A stretch of DNA of 64,000 bases from Paragonimus westermani (GCA_008508345.1 QNGE01002664.1:42863-106862), one strand, 5' to 3'. Counted from the first letter of the stretch, positions 12,898-23,690 are shown. The notes: generated by a model not told the origin, from the sequence alone. Translations and numbers: made by a program.

Positions 12898-13282
12898 GAT
12901 AGCTACCGTTCATAACGTCTGGAAAAGGGTTTGCTCAACTTATCCCACCTTTGGGACGATGACCACGACGACTGAAGCCTATGCCAATCCCAGTGGATTG
13001 CTTATATATCGACAGGCAGATGACCGGTTTATCAGAGATGACGACCGTGTTCGTTGTATGTAGTACGGGCCCATTCACGCGCTCACTACTGACGGCGTAC
13101 CTGTCAGTCAGCGTCACCGTCGGCCTGGCAATGAAGTGCGGATCAGCTTTCGTTGTTTACTGTCTGCATCCGGCGGAGTCGCGACCGTCTACTATGTAGG
13201 AGCGAAGCGATCCCCGTACGAGTCACTCTACCCGTGTGAACACATTGGCTGTACGGCCCCGTTCGATGTTGAAACTCAGTAA
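12898..13282 (+). pseudogene. Unrecognised exon-like open segment with one in-frame stop
   Basis: After a CTGTTTTTAG acceptor, one frame runs 127 codons to a TAA at 13280 and is interrupted only by a TAG at 13061-13063. The segment is richer in G+C than its surroundings. Its product has a coding-like composition (for example TTTEAYANPSGLLIYRQADD before the stop, YVGAKRSPYESLYPCEHIGC after it). I do not recognise the family. It could be a pseudogenised exon, a transposon fragment or chance. A possible upstream partner (LPESQLYHSVPEWTCNGL) lies at about 12735-12860. Confidence 0.3.
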
Positions 13283-13289
13283 ACCTCTT

Positions 13290-14700
13290 CGAAACATCTT
13301 AGGTTGACTTCCAGAAGCCTGAAAAAGATATCGGTAAACCTTAAACTGGTGTATTCATAGAGGTTTTATACTGAACACTGATGATCACCTGGTGAACTGT
13401 TCATGTAGACGTTACAGGACACAATGATAGTGCTTTATTTTGATGTTATTACAAAGCTAAAACTGTCATTATGTCCCGAGTCGTTTGGTACATCAGAGCC
13501 GAGGTCACTAGCGGTCCCCTTCAAATATGTTCTCAGGAAAATGAAAGTGACTTGTACGGAACCCCCAATTCCATAATATAAACTGGCCATCCTGGTATTC
13601 TCGACGCAATCATGAGAGAACAGTAGTAAATTGTGTTTCACAGTATTACCAACCCAAACCTATTGAGTCACATGCAGTGTTTTCGTCACTACTGTTTAGA
13701 TTGTGCATGATGTCTGGCGTCCGAGCATGCCACAGATATAGTTCGATCGGGTTATGGAAGAAGACACTAATATTCGTCTCCTTGATTACTGATATACACG
13801 CGACGCTAGTTGATTCTGGCATTTTAGCTCTGGGACATTTCGGACGTTTTAGAAACCTAGCAATTCATCTTTCTCGCGTACTCGTTTCTCCCCTGAGTGG
13901 TAGGATAAAGTATTTTATTGCTGTTGATGAAAGATTGATCCACATTTATTCAACTACCTTACCTCATTGATTGCTGACTGAAATGACGTGACGTCGTCAG
14001 TTTGCTACAAAACAGTATGGTGGAGTTCTCATCTTGGAGGAGATTCCTTTGTTCCCGTCGCTGATTTGACTTAGGCCGAAGCCCAGCTGTTTCCAACTTG
14101 GGTTTCTTTTGAAGCAACTCAACTTTTGAAGCAACTCACATAACCGAAGGGCAAATTGTACGACCTACAGTAAAGAAATGTCTCGCGGCTACTTTCATTC
14201 TTGTCGGTATTCCTCTCACCATATACGCCAGACAACCCCGAGTTCGATCCCTTCTATATACATTGTGATGAGTGCTTCGGGAAAATTCAAATGCAAGACT
14301 TTGTAGTTCCTTTGAATTAGAAGGAAACTGTACACACCATAGGTAATCAGAGCATAGGCTACTGGTTGCACAGATTCGAAGAAACTCCAACCTGACATGC
14401 GGATCTCGGATATTGTCTCAACTGGGTCGTCGTTATGCGTACATGAACTGGACGTACAGAGGTAACCTTAATCAAGGAGTATATATGTGCCGTTTGACAG
14501 AAAGGCGAATTGTTTTATGCGGTTCATACTGGCTCGGCAAGTTTGTCTTTAATCATGTGTGATCTGCCAGACAACCTCTTGTAATTTTTGCTGTTCTAGG
14601 TAGTTACGGTCATAGGTGATAGACGTCCGTTCACAGAAGTGTCAGACTACGCGTTCTGGTACCCTAGTATACACACGGTCTGGAATGGATATATATATCA
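13290..14700. other. No recognised gene; one SINE-B fragment
   Basis: Only short open frames without domains were seen. The exception is the SINE-B-like tail at about 14055-14105. Confidence 0.3.
14055..14105 (+). repeat. SINE-B tail fragment
   Basis: GGCCGAAGCCCAG followed by a GGGTTTCTTTTGAA-like end matches the stretch just after the tRNA-like part of the SINE-B copy at 18783-19045. Confidence 0.4.
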
Positions 14701-15054
14701 TTGAAATGGGCAGATAACGAAGGATTATATTTATACATATGTGATGCTATAGAAGGTGGTTGTATAAGTACAATAATGAACAATTTAAATGAACGGTAGG
14801 TTAAGACCAGGTTTACAAACGCATTTAGCAATGCAGCGGAGGTATGTGGGAAAAAGTCCAGTTAATTCGGGAGATAAGATGGATAGCACGTTAGTGTTAC
14901 TCAAACGAGAAAAACGGCATACGAGTAATAAAGTCGGGCATAGTTCATGAGCTTCCGGCTGATTTAGATGATATGGAAAATTGGGTAAAAGTTGGTGTAT
15001 CAAGCAGATGCGAATAGGGCCGGGTAAAACAAAATGCTGACCAGTGTCCAATTT

Positions 15055-15116
15055 AGAAATAAAGTTATACTACTATGAAAGTGTGAGTAGAGTAAAGTTA
15101 AATGTGGAATTGGAAT
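15055..15116 (+). repeat. 62-bp direct repeat, left copy
   Basis: Identical to 15528-15589 apart from one base (ATGAAAGTG versus ATGAACGTG). The right copy continues directly into the 3' part of the BEL/Pao pol on the minus strand, so the repeat probably derives from that element's 3' end. The two copies bracket a 411-bp insert. Confidence 0.85.
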
Positions 15117-15253
15117 ATTCGCGTGATCCGGAGATAAGCTAGCGAATCTTGTTCATTTTCTATGGGCATTTTCGCCTTTGTTCATCAGATGTCAGATGAA
15201 CAACAGGCTGTACAACGAAGGCATTTAGTAAGGTGGATGAACGACGATAGCGT
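15116..15253 (+). repeat. 138-bp dispersed repeat, copy 1
   Basis: Matches 23700-23837 with a single mismatch (AGCTAGC versus AGCTAGT). It starts exactly where the left 62-bp repeat ends. Both copies contain an open frame beginning MGIFAFVHQMSDEQQAVQRR. After GATAGCGT the two copies share nothing. This is probably the terminal part of a mobile element. Confidence 0.85.
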
Positions 15254-15401
15254 CGACAAACATAACTCCATGAGATTGCATATGCTCTCCGGTTTCAATG
15301 ATTCATTCGGTCGGGGATTTTCTAGTAGATCAACTGGCTCTCCAATATAAGAGCAGACATCGATCAATCTTCACATTCAAAATATACGCTGAAACACTTA
15401 C

Positions 15402-15441
15402 GCACTGATGATTCCACCTCGCCTGGTGATGAAACGTTTGC
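15402..15441 (+). ncRNA. Hammerhead ribozyme-like motif in the 411-bp insert
   Basis: Order of parts: GCA (helix I 5'), CTGATGA (15405-15411), a stem II of about five pairs with one bulged C (15412-15430), GAAA (15431-15434), CGT, cleavage-site base T (15438), then TGC pairing with GCA. The self-complementary ACGT as helix III is typical of the minimal type I hammerheads of Penelope-like elements and retrozymes, which act as dimers. The first stem II pair is a U-U mismatch, so this copy may be weak or inactive. Confidence 0.5.
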
Positions 15442-15527
15442 AACCTAAATGCGAAGCTCGGCGAACATATGATTACCAAAACCATCATCCCGAGATACAA
15501 ACAACACCACCACTGTTCCCAAACATC

Positions 15528-15589
15528 AGAAATAAAGTTATACTACTATGAACGTGTGAGTAGAGTAAAGTTAAATGTGGAATTGGAAT
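15528..15589 (+). repeat. 62-bp direct repeat, right copy
   Basis: Partner of 15055-15116, 473 bp apart, with one mismatch. Confidence 0.85.
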
Positions 15590-16810
15590 CCGCACACCGC
15601 GTCAAACAAACACATCGGCCGAACGTCTCTTCTAAATCCTCCTTTGTTCATGCCCTCTTGTTGTTTCTTCTACAATGTCCTCTGATCACAGGCCTCTTGC
15701 AGCGGGGATATCAGTGACTAGGACTAGATCCCCATCTTTAAGCCTCACTTTCTTCATGCCATTTCCAGCGCCTCTGTAAATGCCGTTAAATAACACTACA
15801 TCAACCATCTCCAAAATTCGTCAGGTAAACCGTGTGCTTGTTACCAGCACTTACCCAAGCGGCACGGTATTTTGGGCTCCTTCGTTTCCGTAGATCGCTC
15901 TCTCGTTATAGTCAGTAACTGGTTGTGCTTGTGTGTTCCGATGTCATCCGGTTAGCCGGGATTCAGAGTCAGCAGCCAAGTGCTAATTATTCTCTCTACT
16001 TCTGTCATCGTGGTTTGTAGAACTTCATCATCTATTACCCGATCACTCTCAATCATCTAGAGTGTCCGCCTTACTGAGCGTGTTAAGTGGTTGCATGATC
16101 GGCCACGATGAATAGCGCAGGGTGGACTGAATATCCACTCACAGTTTCTTTCTGTGAGGTACCTATCTTGTCCTAACTCCACTAATTAATGATGCCTGTC
16201 AATTCTCTCTGGGCTCTTCAAAAATTCGATCAGTTGTCATTGTAGGTTTTGGAAGGAACATCATATGTGCAAACAAACCGGTGGAATGTACACAAAAAGT
16301 GGTCTATGTCCTAGGTCGTGTCACTTCTACGTGCACTGGTCTTAAAGAGGGACGGGTAGAAATAGATCCGAGTCGATTTCCAGTTTTCCGTTTGCGTTTG
16401 ACTGATAGAGAATCGAAGTAATCAAAGACCAGGGGAGTAAATGCCGGCTGGAAGTGCAAGAAATAATTCCCAATTATAGGTGTCATACGCTGGCCACTCT
16501 GTTTGACATTCCAAATCCTACACTTCGCACAATCTTGCAAGGATTTGTGGACTGCAGGAGTTCCCTGCATAATCCAGTACCGTTGATAAATTTCTGCTGG
16601 TACATGAGATGCTCCGATATGGTCACTTTTTCATGATAGTCAAAAACAAGTAAACACATTGCAAAAGGTTTAGCTGGTAAAAGAATGGGATGTTTCGCAT
16701 TACATGACAGTGGAAACCAGTTCAGCCCTCCTCCGGCCCATAGGATACCACTTGCTACAAAAGGACACAACTTACTCCGAGGACTCGCAAGACGTTTCAG
16801 GCACCTAGTG

Positions 16811-17074
16811 TGTTGTGACCGCAAAAGTCGCTTGGCCAGCAGGTTGGTTTATTGCGCATACTTCAGTACAGGCCGTCACTCACGTGCACGACAGACATGC
16901 ACTCACATACATTGGGTGACAGTACGTTGTCATTCGCCTTGGTGAAAGTTATCACACAGCATGTACACACTGTTCCGATAGTCTCTTCTTGTCCGTCGTG
17001 TTCGGGGCTTGTCCTTTTGTTCCTGAATATCGCCTGTGGGTAATACACTACTTGTGAGTAGTATACTACTCACA
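16811..17074 (-). mobile_element. Probable Ty3/gypsy LTR (264 bp)
   Basis: The segment begins TGTGAGTAGTA and ends GTCACAACA on the minus strand (TG...CA). It lies directly after the gypsy pol stop and contains AATAAA (16853-16848) near its end. Its first 22 bases (17074-17053) form a perfect palindrome. Its outer edge coincides with the point where BEL/Pao coding sequence resumes. No second LTR copy was found, so the boundaries are inferred. Confidence 0.55.
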
Positions 17075-17705
17075 GCGAAACTGCCTGTTATACAACACTC
17101 CTTCCCCTTCTGAGGTTCCTTGGTTCCTTTGCATTTGTCGACGAATCCTCTCCGATCGACGCGGTGTTTCCTCCCGGATTATTGATCTTCTGGTTCGTCG
17201 CGCCGGCATCTCGTGCCACGTTGCTAACTCACTGGCGTGCACTCGTTTCGTCTCGCCGTCCTTCTTGATCCTGTATACTGGGCCCCGTCTGGATATTACC
17301 AAATACGGACCTTTCCATCTAGGCAAACATTTTCTTGATCCTGGCCCGCTGGCACCCGTGTTCCGATGATCTCGATACTTCACCAGTTCTCCTAGGTTGA
17401 ACTTTCTAGTCTTGTCGAACCGTTGCCTTGCGGATTGCTCCTTTGTGCGTGCCTGCGATGCTTTCAGATTTCGTTTGGCTCTTTCTCTTTCGGCAACCAA
17501 GTCTTTAGTGGAATCAATGCACTCTGGCTATACCCCAATGCCCTGATCCACCGGAAGTCGAGGGGTTCTATCGTACATCAATTGAAATGGAGATTTCTTC
17601 GTGCTCACCTGCACAAACGCCCGGTAGGCCAATAACACCAGTGGCAACACAGACTCCCAGTCTCCTCCTTTGGCTGATAAACATTCTTTGACCGCAGGTA
17701 GAAGA
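17066..17705 (-). mobile_element. Ty3/gypsy integrase C-terminal part, minus strand
   Basis: 17705-17500 encodes the end of the integrase core (WESVLPLVLLAYRAFVQVST, then SPFQLMYDRTPRLPVDQG and one stop). 17500-17066 is open for 144 codons with RFDKTRKFNLGELVKY and PRWKGPYLVISRRGPVYRI, the usual gypsy C-terminal barrel, and a basic tail. It faces away from the integrase N-terminal half, which begins at 17706 on the other strand. Confidence 0.8.
17076..17097 (+). repeat. 22-bp repeat at gypsy rearrangement, left copy
   Basis: Identical to 18450-18471 (starts CGAAACTGCC). Here it lies between the LTR and the pol stop. Confidence 0.9.
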
Positions 17706-18449
17706 TGAACTCCCCAAAGTGATCTTTGGAGTCAACGGCTTAATAATGGAACAGGACCCGCAAACACTAGTACGTCTACAACGTCAGGATAACGTCCTAC
17801 GGAAAGTGATTGAAGCTCTGGCAAGAGGCGTGAGAATCCCCACAAATACTGAGGATGAGGAGCTGAAAATAATTGCATCCCAATGGAGAAGAGTTGCCTT
17901 AAATAGTGCAGGCGTATTGACATGGCAGCGTGGTAGTCATCCCGAGACAACTGAGGAGGAAAGTGGTGACAGACTACCATGAAATGGCACACACCGGATG
18001 CACTAGGACGTACGATCTGCTGCAACAAAGAGCATATTGGCCGAAAATGAAAGAGGATGTGACAACTTGCGTGCTTGCATGCCAACTATGTCAGTTACTG
18101 AAAGGTGACAATCGGGGTGTTCAACAGCCTTTACAGCCAATACCAGTCTCCGAAATCGGTGAACTCTGGTCTATGGATCTTATGAGCCCATTTCCGCTGA
18201 GCGCCCGCGGTAACCAGTACGTTCTGGTCATGACGGAACACTTTACCCGTTGGATCGAAGCGACTGGCGTTCCGGATCAGGAAGCATCTACGGTGGGAAA
18301 CATGGTGATGAAGCACATTGTAGCAAGCCACGGTGTACCAAAGGCGATCCTGACGAATCAGGGACCATGCTTCGAAAGCGAGGAGTTTCGAACACGCATG
18401 CAACAACTGGGAATCATGCGCATCCGAACGACGCCGTATCACCTACAAA
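17706..18449 (+). mobile_element. Ty3/gypsy integrase N-terminal part and core, plus strand
   Basis: This part covers the linker before the integrase, then the H2C2 zinc domain (HEMAHTGCTRTYDLLQQRAY, then CVLACQLC). The catalytic core follows with LWSMDLMSPFP (first acidic residue) and SHGVPKAILTNQGPCFES. In the last block the usual second Asp is Asn (TNQG). The sequence stops at PYHLQT, before the catalytic Glu, at 18449. A frame change lies between 17982 and 17930. The missing continuation is what lies inverted at 17066-17705. Confidence 0.8.
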
Positions 18450-18471
18450 CGAAACTGCCTGTTATACAACA
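18450..18471 (+). repeat. 22-bp repeat at gypsy rearrangement, right copy
   Basis: The exact 22-bp match to 17076-17097 joins the truncated integrase core to the resumed BEL/Pao sequence. It marks the right edge of the gypsy insertion. Confidence 0.9.
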
Positions 18472-18782
18472 ACTGAACTGTTTATTGTACGGTTTAGATC
18501 GCTTCAATTTCGTTTCTGGAATGGAGTTGTTGTACCACTCGCACTATCACCATTATAAACTCTTGGATGCCAGTTGGCTTCAAAGGTCTCATTGTCAAGG
18601 CTCCTGTTATCCGATCGGATTTCAGCATCAAATAACTTTTAAACCGCAGCATAATTCCTAATTTCTGTATCGACAAGGATGCTGTAACATTCACTCATTT
18701 TCGCCTCGTCTTCATTCTCATCTCAGTTCATGTTTTTCTTGTGCATGACTGTAGTAGTAGTTTGACTGGAAGTAGTATAGAG

Positions 18783-19045
18783 GCAACAATTCCCAACGTG
18801 AACTGTTTGAGAAATCCTGCCGGGGCAATCGATCCCCTAGATCCTTTGGTGGATTCAATATGAGACAGTGAGACGGGTGGATAACAGAGTCCGAATACGA
18901 AATTTCCTAGCTCCTGGTGTGGCTTCGTAGCACAGGTGGGAGAGCGTTTGCCGCGTTGTGGCATGGTGTGTCTGTCGCTGGTTCGAAAGCGGCCGAAGCC
19001 CAGAGTTTTCACATTCGGGTCTCATCTGAAATTCTCAAGGGACTA
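18783..19045 (+). mobile_element. SINE-B (tRNA-like short interspersed element), copy 1
   Basis: TAGCACAGGTGGGAGAGCG near 18927 fits the pol III A box, and GGTTCGAAAGC near 18980 resembles a B box. A non-tRNA block precedes the tRNA-like part (GGTGGATTCAATATGAGACA and on). A tail follows it (GGCCGAAGCCCAG, then GGGTCTCATCTGAAA). The same order occurs on the minus strand at 25258-25548. Confidence 0.7.
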
Positions 19046-19199
19046 TAAATGAAGGCTACAAATGACAGTCGAGCCCTCTGACTGCAATCGGCGTTGATCT
19101 CCATTAGGTGGATATTAATGTAATCACTGGAGGTGTTTCACATTACACGAAAAACTGGATGCATGTAACAGGATTGCAGATTCCGGTGTGCACAACGAT

Positions 19200-19767
19200 T
19201 GATGAAGATGATAATTATGGTGATGATGATGATGCCGACAATATTGATGGCGCTGACGATGACATTGATAACGATAAAGACCAGGTTTATGGTAACGGTT
19301 TTATTAATGATGTCGTGGTGGAGATGATGATGTTGGTGTCGCGAAAGAAAATGATGACAAGTTTGATGGTGAGGATATTGATGACGGAGGTGGTGGTGAT
19401 GATGAGTACGAGGAAGTTGGTGATAATGGTGATGAAGATGATAACAATGGGGATAGTCATTCTGACAATAGTCGTTGTGGTAATCATAGTGATGTTAGTT
19501 CCGATTTTGACGTTGACGATGATGATGGTGATTACGGTGATGTTAGTGATGAGGGAAATGATGGAGATAATCATGATTTTGATGAAGATGTTGGTATTGA
19601 GGATGAACAAGATGACCATGTGAACGATGATTATGGTGAACATGAAGAAGGCGATAATGATGAAGAGAATGCCGGTGAAAGTGGTAATACTACAGATGAT
19701 TGATGATATTGACGATGATGATAACCAGGACGGTGACCATGTTGATAATACTGTAGTTGTTGATGCT

Positions 19768-19798
<31 letters not shown>

Positions 19799-20166
19799 AT
19801 GATTATCATGAAGAAGAAGATCGTATCGAATTAGATGGTTACGTTGATGACGATAATGCTGAGGACGATACAGGTCACGACAACGATGATGATCAGTTTT
19901 ATAGTCATGATTATTATAACACGGATGGATACAATGCCATGATGATGATAACATCAGAGATGGTAACACGGATATTTATGATAGTGAAGATGTTGATGTT
20001 GATACTACTTACTGTTGATGTAGTTGACCTTCATCTTGATGATGATTCCGATGATTTTGACGATTGTCAATGTGACGATTTTCAAAATGCTGAACACGAT
20101 TACTGTGATGTTCATTCTGACGATACTGATGGCGATAATTACGTAGAGTTCCTTGACGATGATTAG
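19200..20166 (+). repeat. Degenerate GAT/GAC-rich tract (about 967 bp)
   Basis: Imperfect GATGAT, GGTGAT and GACGAT units dominate the whole stretch, with a pure run near 19777-19803. It gives two long open frames (19108-19623 and 19627-20166, +) rich in Asp, Met or Val depending on frame. All three frames and the opposite strand are repeat-like, there are no flanking splice sites, and no domain is visible. I read it as a decayed trinucleotide satellite rather than an acidic protein gene. Confidence 0.8.
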
Positions 20167-20169
20167 GAT

Positions 20170-21440
20170 GTGACGAATGGTTTTTTTGACTGGACGTTAC
20201 GGATAATTCGGGCAGTGGTATGGAACCAAAGTTTTCAAGGTTCAACCACTCATCGAAGTGTACCTTCTGGGTTCTCCTTTCTTATGCATGCTTCATCACA
20301 TGACTGATTTAGCTGCCTAGGTAAGTGATGCCCACATGAAACGTTAGAATCAACCAACAGTGTAACGAGTGTTACCAATATACACTAACGGATACGTGGG
20401 ATTGATACCAATACACGCTGAAATTTCGCTAGTTACGGCAGATATATATATATATGTATCTATATCTATCTATTAATTTGATGTGCATGAATGCTTGCTG
20501 CTTCATTCGAAAACGGATGAATATGAACTGGAAGGACGGGGAAGTCAGCAGTGTTTCCTTATCATCAAGATTGCCAACCATAGGTGTTGTGCAATACCAC
20601 ATGTTGGCAGCTGGAAGTAAATTCGGACACGTATACAGCGTACCAGTAACCATTATTCATCGACTGTAAAAAAAAGTGTACGTATGTTTGCAGATTGATT
20701 AAATCGCCATCACACATGCCTATACAGGATTGATACAACTGTCGGTTTGATATAAAATCTCAATGTTATCGAGGTTATCAAAATGTCTGTGAGGAAGACG
20801 GATGAAGTAGATTTCTTTTGACGGGTTGTACACAAACATTTTGTGGTTCAGCGAGTTGAGACGAATGTCACATTACGTGGATAAGATCAACTTCGAATCT
20901 GTCGTTACTTGTTGAGCAAAACGTGACAGTAGTTTGCTACGACCCCACTGTTCTCATTAGCGATTCTGTGGTTTCGAAGTTTGATGCATGAGGTGAAGTG
21001 CGGAATACATTTGTTGGTTCTCACGAGGAACGCACGGGCACATTCACATGATGCGTTCCGAATTACTTATTCATGCAACAATCGAATTCGGTCATTAATT
21101 ATCTAAAAACGGGATCAGGTTTTGGTCACTAATGTGGTCGTGTCAACGACCTGCATTTCATGTTAATCTTACGATTGAGGCCAGTTTGGGTGCAACATGA
21201 TGCAATTATTTGTGAGATTTGGCTGCATCTGCTCGTAAATTTTCCAGCATAGAAATTTCGTGCAGTCAATCGCAAACATCGATCGGAATTAAGTAGATTG
21301 ATTTGTGTTGTGAATTTTTCAGCCATATATCAAATCCACATTACCCTGTGCAACATAGTTCATATTAGTTACATATAATCTGTTCGGCATTGTGACCTCA
21401 ATAAGCCTCCGTGCGTGGCAGGTCAACTGTGGATTATGTC
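20170..21440. other. No recognised gene
   Basis: Contains a short (TA)n/TATC tract at about 20442-20475. No other structure was seen. Confidence 0.3.
20442..20475 (+). repeat. (TA)n and TATC microsatellite
   Basis: A run of TA units followed by imperfect TATC units. Confidence 0.8.
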
Positions 21441-21444
21441 TCAC

Positions 21445-21691
21445 AAGCATTTTCTGAATAGAATTTCAAACATACGCACAAACGGCTTATTCAATGGCTC
21501 CCGAATATCTGAACTGAAAGGACACTGTTCAATGTCACATTCAATCATTTGTCCAGTGATCCAATCAGCCGCACATCTATCATAATTGTCCAACCGTTCT
21601 TGCTGTGGTTTCTCTCGTGCCACATAACCATATTTAATGTCATGGTGTACAATGTGGCCGGTTGGATTCTCACTGACGAACCCGAGCATAG
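21445..21691 (-). CDS. Candidate exon of an unrecognised gene
   Basis: On the minus strand a CCTAAACAG acceptor precedes 21691 and a GTGAGA donor follows 21445. The 247 bases between are open in one frame (82 codons), entering and leaving in phase 2. The product is hydrophilic with four cysteines, for example HIVHHDIKYGYVAREKPQQE and DRCAADWITGQMIECDIEQC. The composition looks coding rather than random, but I recognise no family and find no partner exon nearby. The alternative is a chance open frame. Confidence 0.3.
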
Positions 21692-21779
21692 CTGTTTAGG
21701 ATTGTCGAATACTGGATGACACTGTATCATTGAACTACCGTCATATACACATCAACACCTCCGTACGAACTTTAGAGTT

Positions 21780-23690
21780 ACACAGGATTCAACTGTGACG
21801 ATAATTCATCTTCATATTCGCGAGAATGGGGGTTCAACATAAGTCGATTGAAATTTAGAAAACTTGAGGGGATGAAACACAATATCGCGTATACGTATAC
21901 TTGGTGATAAACTGGAGATGGACCTGTTAACCAATGAAACAGTGAGTGTCCGATATCAATGGTAAGTAGTTTAGCGAATTGCAGTTCGTCACTGCCTAGT
22001 TCGGAAGAGAAGTTTGACTGTGAATGGAGTCCAGTGATATTATGATGGGTTATCAAGCCGGAGGTGAGGGTGTCCCAACTCTTTGCGGGATACATCGATG
22101 AGGCGGCAAGGTAATTTCAAAAACCCTCAGCGACCGGATCGGGGATAACATGGGCGACCAGATGAGCCACTGTTGAACTTGATCGGACCAACGGATTAGA
22201 CATTGCAGACAAAATGGAATGGTTAAACAGATCGTGGCCACGGTTAGTCTAACATCCCGGGGAATACCTCGACGTGGTCGCAGCATACGGCCAGAGGTCA
22301 GAGTGGGTGGATTGCGGGCAGCTTAAGCGACCGGACGAGTTATCGCCCAACGATATCGGCCCAATGGACGAGGAACAGCCAGCTAAAAGCACATTGACAA
22401 GGGGTGTCGGACACAGAACATCCGGGTCGAAGTGCACACGACGTACCAGTGAAAACGGATGATGTTGTGGGCCGGAATTATGGCTCATGAACGCGAGCGT
22501 GCGCGTAGCATGGTGACCAGCGTGTTGGACAATAAAGATTGTGCTTTGCTGAACGCCTTTTCGCTACAATAAGACGTTCGGTTATAACAAATGCAGGGCT
22601 TGTAGGAGCTTCTTTTCAAAGCTAGAAACCGGATTGCTCAGTTGAATAGTAATTGGCGTTGTAGAAACTAGCACTCGAAGTCTGATCATCTTTGGGTGGT
22701 TGGCTGAAACATAACCGACCACGAGAAGGCGGATGTAAAATGCGTAATCACCACGCTGTTACTGGTTTCGGTCAGATTGTCTCCGCGCCAAACAGGAAGG
22801 GGTTAGTTGATCCGTTCACCCGAAAGCCCAGTCGTACCGCCTGCATGGTTTCCTCTTCATTGGCAGGCAAATGGGTGCACAGTGAGATTTAGGTAGAAGA
22901 CATGCGATTTGTCCTTCACGTAAAAAGTAGCGGAGGAGAACTGAAAAGACAATCATTTAATTCTGATGGCGCATATGTGATGTTGTGATTCTGATCAATT
23001 CCACTGTTGAGTCCCGCATTCTAGCGATATTACTCTTGAAATGTGGAAGAACGGAGATAATTCTTCCCCGTCGTGGTGACCGATTCACGTCACTCGACGG
23101 TCATCATGTTTCGGCTGATGAAACGAGCAGTTTTGAGAGGCATAGAGTTGTCAGAATGCCTGTACTGTCCAGACCACATGTCATTACGATGACCGGCGCG
23201 TTGCAAATCTCAGTGATTACAGGCAGATACCTTGCAGATGAAGCATGTTATCTGATTCCCTTCCAAACAATTGATATGACTGGATGATACACCTGAATTA
23301 AGGCTCAGCAACGGCCAGAAAATGATTCAGGTTCAACTGAGCCACAATGTCATCTAGGGCGCGCCAACAGAAACGCTGATTTACATTTGTGTAGCTGTTG
23401 ACATTTCAGCTTGTCCATGAGACTATCTGTCAGTGGTAGGGGAAACCTAGGAAAGTACCAACTCACAATTACATAACCTATCGTGTGGTGATTTGAAACC
23501 ACTCAGTCTGATCACCGGTGACACATTAAATGAGTTGTTTTGGATAGTGGTTAGGACGTTTTGTAACTAATTATTCGGATCAGTGTTACTGTCGTTAATA
23601 GTTTTCGGTTTCCTCAAGATAAGCCTCTTTTCTTCTAACCACACTTAGACTTATTGATCTGATAAGGCATTGTCTGATTAATTGATCATC
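21780..23690. other. No recognised gene; GC-richer segment
   Basis: 22030-22490 is richer in G+C and open over several minus-strand frames. It could be an old LTR or gag remnant, but no motif supports that. The open frame at 22985-23287 (+) has no recognisable domain. Confidence 0.25.

Larger units (their letters stand above)
15590..18690 (-). mobile_element. BEL/Pao retrotransposon pol remnant, split by a gypsy insertion
   Basis: On the minus strand the parts run from right to left. 18690-18472 encodes the end of the RNase H/integrase linker (GIQEFIMVIVRVVQQLHSRN). After the gypsy insert (16811-18471) the same region resumes at 16810 with CLKRLASPRSKL and the integrase zinc-binding block (GILWAGGGLNW, KHPILLPA, H and C residues). 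A CAKCRIWN segment and FDYFDSLSVKRKRKTG core follow, shifted by a frame near 16500. 16200-16000 holds WIFSPPCAIHRG and RSVRRTL, typical of the BEL integrase core end. 15830-15700 holds VRLKDGDLVLVTDIPAARG, the BEL C-terminal block. Several stops show it is dead. Confidence 0.75.

Noticed and set aside
18927..18990. Possible functional tRNA gene
   Set aside because: A- and B-box matches are present, but the cloverleaf is not complete and the segment is part of the repeated SINE-B unit.
19108..20166. Two long acidic or Met/Val-rich open frames
   Set aside because: Produced by the GAT-rich repeat tract; every frame looks repetitive and no splice sites bound them.
20296..20350. CTGATTTA...GAAACGTT, hammerhead-like
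   Set aside because: The CTGANGA core is not matched and the spacing is too long.
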